From NCBI GenBank assembly GCA_032719365.1, contig CM064861.1:83386863-83450862 (forward strand): a stretch of 64,000 nucleotides of DNA. Reading direction: 5' to 3'. Shown here piece after piece: positions 34,096 through 44,661 of this stretch. The notes under the pieces are model-generated. The model had not been told where the DNA came from, ran no database searches, and was given only the letters and a program-made list of their open reading frames with translations. The stretch comes from Prinsepia uniflora (taxonomy: Eukaryota > Streptophyta > Magnoliopsida > Rosales > Rosaceae). How positions within the stretch are numbered: the first letter of the stretch is position 1; each line of letters begins with the position of its first letter. The position numbers were made by a program, and so were the translations under genes.

Positions 34096-37033
34096 TGTAA
34101 CGACCCGTCTCGAATTCCGGGATTAGATTATTGACTAATCAAGGATTAGTGAGGTTAATTGGTGATTAGTTGAGCGAAATCGGACGAACGGTGTAAAATA
34201 ACCATTTTGCCCTTAGTCGTGGGTAAAATGTTGACTTTTGACCAGGGAGGTCTGATGGCCAAAGACCGAGGACTGTCACGTAGATCGGGTCGATACGAAT
34301 CCATAGACAGGCGGTACGTCGAAATCGGACGTTGAACGTGAAAGTTATGGGTCACGAAAATTCGATTGCACTATGCAAGCATTACAAGGCGAAGACACTT
34401 GGTATTATCTGATTGGCTGACTTTTTAAGTGGGACCCCTGGATGAGTGACAAGTGTCACTCATCCCATTGGCCCAAACCCCCATTGTGTGGATCTAAATG
34501 ATGATTTGTCCACTTGTTTTATTTTAATTATATTTCCTAACCACCTTCCATCCTAGCCCTTCATCTTATTAACTCTCTCAATATCCACCGTGCAATTTCC
34601 CTCTCTCTCATCTGATCATCATCAGATATCCTCCCTCTCTATTTCATCCTAACTCGAGCATCCCTCCATCCTCCATTTTCTCTCTAACACTAACAACACA
34701 CACCACATCACACCATCACCATACTACACCCATACGGTCATGTGAGGAATGATGAGAGGCTGAGAGTGACGTGGACAGTGGTTCAAGGTGGAGTGAACCT
34801 GAAACCGTGAGGTAAGCTTAAATTCGAAAATCCAAGGTTCATTTTTTGATTGCTTCGACCCTTTTGATGGATTGGGCTGTGACCTAGGAACCTAGACGAG
34901 TCAAATGGAACCAGAACCAAGGTTGGATGTGGCCGGAGTCGACGGCAACAGGTGATTACAGGTTGAATACGATGAGATTTTGTTCCCCTTTTCATTGTTT
35001 TAAGCATCTAGTTAGGTTCCTAGGAATTGTACTAAGAGTTTAGGATCAAAATGGGAAAGAAAGGCTTGAAAATGAGTGAGATTAAGCCGTGAACCGTGAC
35101 AACCGGTTTGGTTGGACCGAACCGATTCGAACTGGTCTGAACCGGTTGGCTAGAGGTTGAAGACGATGAACAGTGCAGGCGCGTGGGCTTCACGCGCAGC
35201 CTCTTTGGGCGGCGCGTGAGGGCGAGTGGGGCATATTTTGGGGAAGTGTTCAACCTGACTTTTAATCTATTCGATGTAACAAACATTTTGGGACTGGTTT
35301 CGTGTCGATCAGACACCGTCTCGGTGTTGTTCGGGACATCCGAAGGTTTAGGATCTAAATTAAAAATAGTTAAAAATTCGAAAAAAATTACGGGGCTTCA
35401 ATGAGGGGTTATTTAAGTAGTTAGTAACCATCTAGATTGATTTGGACTCGTTTGGGAGTCCCGGTGATGACGATTAGCCTGGTGAGGCTTATGGAACGCA
35501 AATCGAGGCGGTAGCTTAGGACGGTCTGTGAGTGGACCTTGATTTCTAAACTATGATGCATGCATAAATGTTTTATATGTTTTATGGATATGGTTCTATG
35601 ATGTTGATTTGGATATTGGTGAATTACATGGTTTCACGCATTTCGAGGCAATTTACGTGCTTGCACGTAAATCGAGGTTTACAGTTTTGCACTGATTTTC
35701 CGTACTTATAGTTTTGGAAATGATTTCATGAAATGGTTTCGGATTTGAAAGGTAAACTCGGGTTCGAGACCCATTTGTTTTGGAAACCCTCGGACTCAAA
35801 GTCTATTTTAGATACGTTCTCGGGCTAGAGGCCCAATAGGTTCTTGAATCGATTTCGGATTTGGAAATATGGACCGGGCACGAGACCTATTTGATTTACG
35901 AAACTCTCGGACCTGTAGTCCATTTGATTTAACAAGGCATCGGGTCGGAGGCCCAGTTGATTTATGTATTGGGCTCGAGGCCCAGTTGGTTTACGAGTCG
36001 GGCTCAGAGCCCATTTGGTTTACCATATCGGGCACGAGGCCCATTTGGTTTACCATATCGGGCACGAGGCCCATTTGGTTTACGATTCGGGCCGGAGGCC
36101 CAGTTTGTATGTGGATTCGAGCTTAGGGTCCAGTTATGCTTTAAGATTGTCATTTCGGGTCAGGGACCCATAAATGGATTTATGGTTCATGACGATTTAT
36201 GGGGACCGGCATGAACCCTTGAAAGGTTTTTATGGTTCATGACGGTTTATGGGGACCGAGCATGAACCCTTGAAAGGTTTTAATAATGATTTCAAAAGGT
36301 TTTTCGTATACCATCCTTTACATATGAATTGTCTCCTCTAGGGAGGGTAGTTGGCCTGGGTGGACCCCGGAGTACTCACGAAGCACTGACTGAGTGGAGT
36401 CGCCCCCGTTGGGTTCCTTACTTTTAGAAAGGCTATGGATTATAACCCCCATGGAGGGTCACTGATCTACGAACATTGACCTGGGTGGACCCTGGGGAGA
36501 CTTGGGCTTTGAGACCCCGGGTAGCACGTGCGTAGCTCTAGATACCATGACAGGATTGGTTATATGATATTGATAAACATGATTTCTTGGATTTGCGAAA
36601 TTGTGTTTTATGATTGATAAATGGATTTGGGCTAAGATCCCACATATGTTTATTATGTTCTAGATTTCTGTAAACGGTTTTGGGCAAGGGCCCGTATGGA
36701 ATTGGTTATTGAAACATATGTGGTTTGATAAATGGTTTTACTATGCATGCATACTTTTTAGTGAAAGGCATAAAGGTCTTTTATGAAATATGTTTTTATG
36801 AACTCTTTTACTTTTCGTCCACTCACAGTCTTTCTGTTTTCAATGCCCTTCAGGTTGATTACGGATGTGGAATGTAGCAGAGACCGAGACATCACATACC
36901 TCCTCCGGATCCTGACATACTCTGGAAGCCAGTCAGACTAAAGGTTCAAATTTTCCCTAGTCTAACACTCCGTGTCAAACGGGATCAGAAGCGTTCCTCG
37001 TTAATCCCGGGGGGATTAGGACGGGTCCTGACA
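34096..37033 (+). mobile_element. LTR-X copy C (solo LTR, 2938 bp), best-preserved copy
   Basis: It begins TGTAACGACCCGTC and ends GATTAGGACGGGTCCTGACA. The TSD TCCAC is perfect (34091-34095; 37034-37038). In order: a GTTGACTTTTGACCAGGG block; a perfect 20-bp palindrome (34443-34462); a CT-rich leader; donor-like GAG|GTAAGC at 34812; GCGCGTGGGCTTCACGCGC (35178-35196); a conserved GATGTAACAAACATTTTGG block (35269 onward); second donor CTGTGAGTGGAC (35526-35537); hairpin minisatellite (35860-36150); the partner GTCCACTCACAG (36827-36838); and a CCCTTCAG acceptor ending at 36853. No coding domain is seen. Confidence 0.95.
35860..36150. repeat. Minisatellite with GGGCTCGAGGCCC hairpins (in C)
   Basis: About eight units of roughly 32-35 bp with GGGCTCGAGGCCC or GGGCACGAGGCCC, followed by AGTTGGTTTAC or ATTTGGTTTAC. 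Two adjacent units (36028-36090) are identical over more than 30 bp, a sign of recent expansion. Confidence 0.9.
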
Positions 37034-37781
37034 TCCACTGTCACACAAATCCACACATTTCACAGTCCACCCTTCCTCAACTCACAATATCAAACATCAA
37101 ACCACTACCCCACTGGCAGACACACACAAATTCACTCAGGAATCGAAGCCTAGTTCGATATCCGAGACTACCAAATCCGTCAACTCACATCACAAGGAAG
37201 GTTACTCATCATAAATCACATCAGCAATACACAGTTAATCCATATCCAACATTATCACAGAATTCACACAAAGTCAACTTAGCATCACTGCACAAACACA
37301 ACATCAATCATCACATCACAAGGGCACTACCGGTAGGCCATTACATACACACTCGGGAACTAGATCCCCCGGCTCGACGCCCGCCCGAGTCATCAGAACA
37401 TAGTCTCAGGAACTGGATCCCCTGGCTTGACGTCTGAGACTCACATCCAATCAACAAAATCAAAATCGTACACAATACTAGTCTCAGGATTCGGAGCCCC
37501 GGGCTCGACGTGTGAAACTAAACAAACAACCAACAAGCATCATCACATATAACCGACCCAAGCCTAATTAACAATCATTACCACAGTTTACATCATCAAT
37601 ACCAATAACATATACATCTCATTTCATATCACAACCCAAAATAACAATCAGAATCTCGGGCCTAAGCCCCAAACACAGCTCAAACGCCAATTCTCGTAAA
37701 ACGTGCAATTAGTGCTACTTTTGTAAAAACAGTTTAGAAATCATATGAAAATCATAATTATTCAAAAATCACATTATTCCA

Positions 37782-40529
37782 TGCCACAACCATATTCAAT
37801 TTGAAAAATCGAAAAATTCAAATGAAATTGACTAATTTGCCCCTAAACTCAAATGGTTGACTTTTTTTTTTACCAAAGTCAAAGTGTTAACTTTTTGAAC
37901 GGGGACCTCATTTAGGTAATTCGAGAATACCGTTACGAAGGTCTCGGCATCCTGAATACGTCGATAGGCAGCATGTCGAAAATGGAGTTTAATTGGTTTC
38001 GTTCTTGGTCTAAGTTACATAGGGGCATCTTGGTAATTTGGCTAATGGGGCATTTTTGTAATTTTACTTGTGAGATTTTTTTGTGGATGAATATGGAAGT
38101 GGAAAGTGTCACTTTATCTCCTATAAGTTTGTGCCACTGACTTGTGTGTTGTGGTGTGCTTGTGTGTTTTGTTTTAAGGGTTTTGTGTTTTTAGTGTGTG
38201 GTGTGTGAAGGTGTGCGTTCGACCGAGAAATAGAGAATCCGTGAGGAATTTTCGGATTTGGAGCAACATGACTACGTTTTGATTAGGAAGCTCGAAACCA
38301 AGAACCCTATCATCTTCCTCAAGTCCCTGTGACTGTAACAGACTGTTCAGGAGAGGAGTTGAACGCTGAGATCACTCAAAAACTGAGGGGTCCAGGTTGG
38401 CCATGAGTCATCGATTGGTCGAAAAAGTTTTAAGGTGATTTTTCTTGTTTTAATTGTACAGACACCCCCTAAGAAAGATTAGAATGAATTGGTCGAAAAT
38501 GAACTTAAAACGAAGAATCTAGGATCGGAACGGGTCTCTAGGCGACCCAAAAACCAGAGAAACGGGCAGAGAGGGTGACACTATAGAAGTTACTGTAGTT
38601 GGCGCATGAGCTTCACACGTAGCCGTTTTAGGCGGCGCATGGGGCCCCGTGCCAATGAGTTTGAGGGTACAACCAACATGTTTTTTCATCCTTTTGATGT
38701 TATGAGCATTTTGGATTAGGTTTCGAGGTGATTGGATATCGTCTCATGGCAATTTTAACTGTCCGAAATGTTTAAGTGTTGTTTTAAATCCATTTAAAAA
38801 TCCCAAAAATTGTGGGAGAAAATAGAATATATTTGAGATGGTTAATGACCTTTAGGTCTGATTTATGACAGTTTTTTAGATTCTTGAAAATTACGAAAAA
38901 TGTGCGCAAAGAGGGATTCAGTTATATGGACGGTGTGTGCGTGGACTTTCTTTTCCCTAAACTTTTATGCATGCATATTTACATGATTTAAATGGTTTCC
39001 TATATTATTTTGATGATATTGGATCGTTTGAGATTTTATATGAATTTTTGGTGATTTTATAATTAATTATTATTTTATTGCGCATTTTACGAGATTTTTC
39101 GTAAATTACGTTTTTGTATTCCGTTTCAATTGTGATATGGGATCGAATGTGGTTTATGATATGGGATCGAATGTGGTTTATGGTATGCGATATTGATGTT
39201 GGGTTATTGGTGATTTTTATATGATTATGGATGATTTTTTGGAAGTATTTTGATTGTATGTTTTATGAGGTTTTCTTGAGTATTTAATCTCAGGGTTTTC
39301 TTTAATTGTGGATTTGGGGTAAAATGTGGTTGAACAATGATTTCTCGATATTTGTGATGGAATGTCTATGATGTGGGATTGATTTGGTTATCAAATGATT
39401 TCATAGAAAATGATATTTCTACACGTTTTGCGAGGCACATTGTACATCTTGGTTTTGGGCTTAGGCCTGGGTTTCCAAAAGGCGATTTGATTATGAACTT
39501 GATATGTGATACAAGTATGTTTCTCAGTATTGGTGATGTGAAATGTTGTGAGTTGTGACATGTTGTGATGCATGAATTATTATGTTTATTGTGATGATTG
39601 TTGATAACCCTCCTCGAGATGTGTGTTGATTGGTTAGTGGACTCAGACGTCAAGCCTAGGGCTCCAGTTCCTGAGATTTGTATTGTGATGACTCAGACGT
39701 CGAGCCTGGGGCTCCGGTTTCGGAGTGAGTATGTGATATGCCTATCGGTAGTGCAGTCAATTTAATGATTGTTGTTGTGCATCGAGGATGGGTTGGATAT
39801 GGTTTGATTGTGTGTAATGGATATGATGATTAATGATGTATGATGTGTGCTGTGATTATGATGCCAAATGTGATTTCATGTTGATATGTCTCTGGTATTG
39901 TGATGAGTAGTCTCAGACGTCGAGTAGGACTCTGTATCATGAGACTAGTGTGTGATGGCGACTCAGATGTTGAGTAGGGCTTTGTATCCTGAGTCGGTTT
40001 TCACTCGGTCGTCGAGCTGGGCTTTGTATCCCGAGTGAGTGATGGGTTGGATATGGCTTGATGATGAATTGACTATATGTGATATATGTGGTGATGTTGG
40101 ATGTGATTTGGATATGTATGATCGTTATATTGGCTTTGAGTTGACTGTTGTGATGATTTGCATATGATACTGGCTTTATATACATTTTCACGTATATCGA
40201 GATCATGAGTTGTGTTTGTTTTAAACGACGTGAAATGATCTTTCATATGCATGCATGATTTTAGAAATCGAAGGGTTAATGCCGGTTGTTTTCAAAGTAC
40301 GTTTTTCAAATGATTCTTTTTGTCCACTCACACGTTTTCTTGGTTTTGTAACCTTTCAGGATCGTTGCATGGAAATCAAGGCTCGAGATGTGGAGATATG
40401 AACTAGTGAGACTTACATGTATCCCTTGTCTGACAAGTTCAAGGTAATGTTGGCACTTTGAGTTACTTGTCAGACGGGAGCATGGCCCGGGTACGCCTTA
40501 CGGGGTATTTTTGGGGTTAGGTCCTGTCA
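37782..40529 (+). mobile_element. LTR-X-related copy E (plus)
   Basis: It ends GGGGTTAGGTCCTGTCA at 40529. The left end is probably TGCCACAACC at 37782, chosen by spacing to the TTTGCCCC block; flanks ATTCCA and ATTCAC match only partly. Body: AAATGGTTGACTTTT, a GTTACGAAGGTCTCGG block, donor-like AAG|GTGATT at 38435, GCGCATGAGCTTCACAC, second donor-like GTGCGTGGAC (38937-38946), hairpin-type repeats around GACTCAGACGTCGAG (39640-40030), partner GTCCACTCAC (40322-40331) and acceptor-like CCTTTCAG ending at 40359. Confidence 0.65.
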
Positions 40530-40945
40530 ATTCACCTGTTACCCGACGAATATTGAGCTATTACCCAACGAATCCTATCTTTTTGGTTGCCAGCTAGGGA
40601 ACATTTTTTTAATTGTTCAGATTTTACCCGACGAATATTGAGATGTAGCCCGACGAATATTATACCGTTCAACATGAATGTTGCCCGACGAGCGTGATAT
40701 TTCTTTCGGGCTTAATGTGTTGACTCTATGTTACCCGAAGAATTGTCGCCGACGACAACTCATTCGGGTAAAACTTATGTTACCCGACGATCGTCATCAA
40801 TTTGTTGTTAAAGCTTCTGGCCCAACGACGACGGCTTGATGATGGGCTGCCTGACGATGGTTCGTCGGATTTGTATTTACTCGACGAGTTACATTCGTTG
40901 CCCGACGAATCTTTTTCACCCGGTTAAGACTTATTTCTTGTAGTG
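40530..40945. mobile_element. End fragment of a CACTA element with CCCGACGAAT array
   Basis: The right end TTATTTCTTGTAGTG is the complement of a CACTACAAGAAATAA terminus, diagnostic for CACTA (En/Spm) elements. Just inside it, CCCGACGAAT-type words occur about nine times in 370 bp, mostly ACCCGACGAATATT, as expected of subterminal transposase-binding repeats. No matching left terminus is seen, so it is truncated. Its subterminal motif differs from that of the complete CACTA at 41480, so the two belong to different families. Confidence 0.75.
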
Positions 40946-41479
40946 TGGTAAAATCTTTCAGTAATTTGAAACAATAAAAAGTACAAAAATCAATGAGGTG
41001 AAAACAAATATGGCCAAGAAAAGAATACTTGTTATAATTTGATTCAACCACTTAAATATATAAAAAAATACTAATATTATGCGTGCGTGCTTAGTGATAT
41101 ATACATATATATATATATACACACACAAACGTTGTAAAATTAAAGTTTTTATTTTTTATTTTTTAATAAGCAAAGAAAACAATTTTTAAGTTAAACAAGT
41201 AAGAAGTCTTTGACAAAATTATGATCATTTGACAAAATAGAAAGAGTAAGAAGTCTTTCATAAAATTATGATCATTTGAAAAAATAAAAAAGTGTAAGAA
41301 TTTTTTTCATAAAATTCAAATTTGGTTCGCTAAAGAGTGATTGTTTATGTATATAGATTGATCGACCAAGTTATTTTTTGTTCAAACCAATGATGTTACC
41401 AATAGTAAGTAGTCAAAATATTAATTAAAATATTTATTATTTCACTTCTTCTATATATATCGATTGTTGAAACAGAATT
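40946..41479. other. AT-rich spacer with a short tandem duplication
   Basis: No gene seen. A 46-bp unit containing GTAAGAAGTCTTT and AAAATTATGATCATTTGA is repeated about two and a half times at 41207-41325. There is a TA-rich run near 41100. Confidence 0.6.
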
Positions 41480-42702
41480 CACTACAAAAAAAGATGTCTT
41501 TTGCGATATGTCGCTCCTGTCGTGAAAGATAGAAATTCCGTCGTAATTGTGTTGTTGCGACGGGGTTACGACGGGAACTAGTCTGTCGCAATAAAGTGGT
41601 GTCGTAAATATTTTGTTAAGTTATTACGACGGCAACCGCTGTCGCTTAAGACATTCACGACAGGAGTCATTATGTCGCAATAGTTTGAGCTTTGGATTTA
41701 AAATAGACATTCACGACAGAAATCGTCCGTCGCAATCGTTCCGTCGTATTGTCGTAAATATTAATAACAGTAATAATATTTTTTATTTACACTAATGTGA
41801 GATTTTGTTTGGGGCGAACCTAACCCATTCATCCAATATTGATAAGAGTTTAAAGTAATTAATAACATTTGATAAATGAATAAATATCTTAAAGTACCAA
41901 ATCAAGTGATAGAGAAAGAAGAATAATGAAAATTATACCAAGCTTTATCAAACTAGAAAGTAATATAAGTAGTTAAGACAAAGATCCAATAGTCTTTTCA
42001 AGTACCTAATCAATGAAATTCAAAAGTCTGATTTCATCAAGTTTAAAAGTAATCCACGCATTTTTGGTCCTACATGATCCAACAAAGTCTAAAAGATCAT
42101 ACTAAAAATGTAATGTTTCAATCTTCCTCCAAAAATCTTCACTCAAACCTAAAATAAAATTTACAGAACAATTAATATAAGTATTAACACTTAAAGAATA
42201 TTGTTAGAATGTAAACAATTTGTCATAAAAATTGTAATACTTTTGTTTATCAGCACTAGGCGCAACAAGGAAGATAAACTTAAATGTTGATTGTTTGGAG
42301 AAATCTCCAAATCTAGCTAGGTATATGTTGATTGTTAAACTTAATGTTTATTGTGCATAAATCTTACTATTCAGAATCCCCTGACGAAATATATCTAAAA
42401 CAAAGGCAGAATTCAATTCGATGTCTGGAATTCTAAAAACTGTTACAAACAATTTACCCAAATCTCAGCCATAGAATCGATCAAGAGATTTCACAACATC
42501 TTAGCTTATCCTACTTTATCTTAACCAAACATCACAGAACACAATTTGAAAATGCTGTGAACTTACTTTATTGCTTGTAACCATAGAAGATTTCAAACTA
42601 AGTACTATTAAATTAATTTCTATATTCTTGCATACAGAGTTTGCAATTTGAACGAAACAAAAGGAAAGAAAGCCTATTGGCACCCACTTTTTGGGTGCTA
42701 AG

Positions 42703-42958
42703 GGTATGTTTGGATGATGAACTTCAAAGTTCTAAGGAACTTAGGCTAAAATAGTTAAAAATGAGGAACTTCAAAGTATGGAGGGATTCCAAACAATTAG
42801 ATGTAATGCATTTAGATGAGCTTTATAAGTAACACTTTTGAAATCCCTTGTCTAGATGTTTTGGTATACTGATTTGAATCACTTGGTACTTTGAGGCTAT
42901 TTTTAACTAACTTAAACTAAATTCCTTGGAACTTTGAAGTTCCTCATCTAAACATACC
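42703..42958. mobile_element. MITE inside the CACTA element
   Basis: A 256-bp unit with inverted ends of about 58 bp: left GGTATGTTTGGATGATGAAC, right the near-complement ending CATCTAAACATACC. ACTTCAAAGTTC words face each other inside it. The target duplication is not clear; TA on either side of TGTTTGGATGA is possible. It sits in the noncoding left third of the CACTA element. Confidence 0.7.
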
Positions 42959-44661
42959 ATGAGGAACATAACCTAAAGGAATTTTTTATCTACATATATA
43001 TTTTTAATTATTGCAGGGGTAGATGCTGACTCAAACCTTCGAAACAGATGTGGGGTTGGGGTTTTACCAACAAGCTGCTCATGCCAAGCTCAGAACCAGG
43101 GATTGCATGCAGAGGAGTACCTAATAGTATATCTGCTTAAGGTTCATTTGATAAAAACTTGGATCTAAAAAGCCTGTCTTAAAAGGAAAAGCAAGGGAAT
43201 CATAACTTATGAACCCGGCAACAAACTTAGTCCTTTTCCATGATATTCAACCTAATGATTCATCCACCTAAAACCAACCGAAATGCTCATACTAAAACTG
43301 ACAGAAACCTCAGAAAAATCCGAAGTCTCTGCTCATACAATCTAGCGTAAATATGAAAATAGGTAACTTGGCTGATGATCCAAATTCAGTTGTGGCCCGA
43401 AACCAAACCAACATATTGTACATTACCACTATTATGATCTGTAAGCTATACTGGCTTGAAAGAAGCAATGCTAATATTTAAATATCCAAATTCTGTAAGC
43501 TATTAAGTTCATGAGATGCACTTCATTCAAATATAGAAGGTAAGAGTGAAGTAATCTTGTCAATAATAGATGGGATCGATTATGAGCACAAGATACATAA
43601 TAGATAAAATAAAAGAGATTAGAAACTTCAAAATTCGAACAATCAGATTCATTGCCAAATAAATTCAACACTTAAACCAATGTCATAACTTTGGCTTTCA
43701 TATAAGCTCAAATGAACACCAAAGGGCAAAGGAGATGTATTTCATTATCCAGAGGTAAATATCTACAAAAGAGTTTACCAATAAGCCAGTAACATGTAAG
43801 TAAACTAAAATGAACACTGATCAATTATAATTCCAGCTACTAGGCAACCACATCAAACAGAAGCACTCAAGCTGCCCCAGCCCCATATTTTTAATCAAGA
43901 AATTATTATTTTTATTTGGGATTAACCAAATCAAGCAATATCTCAATTTTTTTCTTTACTATGTATCATTTTCTATACCAAAATTTGCTATAATTAAGTC
44001 ATCTTTTTTATTTTCAGGAACTTTTAAGTTAATGCCAACAAAAGATGCTGTTAGTTTATCAAGTGAAGGTAACGGACAGAGGTTTGTCAATTATTGTCTC
44101 ACCGTCATGAACAGGAGTTGTTTAACTAGCAGAAAAATTGTAAGCCAAATTGGATGGAAACTCTAATTGTTTATCAGCACTATTTGGAAACTTAAATGGA
44201 GTAATGAAGATAAACAATTTTAACCATCAGATCTAGGTAGATGTAATGTTTTGGGATTCCAAATCTCCAAATCGTTTTTGGAGAAATCTCCAGCACATGT
44301 CACCAGAAATTGATTCAGTATTCATTCTTTTCCTTTCTTCAGTTTAATTGTTAACTTTGGTTTTATTCGATTTAACTAAGCTCAATTTCTTGTGACATAT
44401 GCTGGAGATTTAGCAAGAAAACTAAACTTAAATGTTCTAGCATAAATAAATTGATTTTTGGTTGTTGAAATTAGAAAGCACAACGAAGAATTGAGATATT
44501 GAGGGAAAATACCTTCTATGGTTGTCAGTTTAATTGAGGTTATGGCTTATTGCTCACTAACTTCGCGGGTTCATACTTGTGGCATCTGGAGCCTACATTG
44601 AGCTCACCAAATATATATCTATTAGAATTTTGATGGAAATAAAGGATAACTATTTTTCACA

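Larger units (their letters stand above)
33910..37781 (-). mobile_element. LTR-X-related copy F (minus, partial, host of C)
   Basis: It begins TGATACGACCCCACC. After the inserted copy C it continues with repeated units such as CTCAGGAACTGGATCCCCTGG and GCTCGACG (37340-37520), then CAAGCCC-type and TCGTAAAACGTGC words. The units are the reverse complement of those in E (39640-40030), so F and E are the same subfamily in opposite orientation. No TGTAACG-type right end is present before E starts, so F is truncated. Confidence 0.5.

Noticed and set aside
35925..36120. CRISPR-like array of regularly spaced repeats
   Set aside because: Units are direct minisatellite repeats without unique spacers, in a plant LTR; there are no Cas genes.
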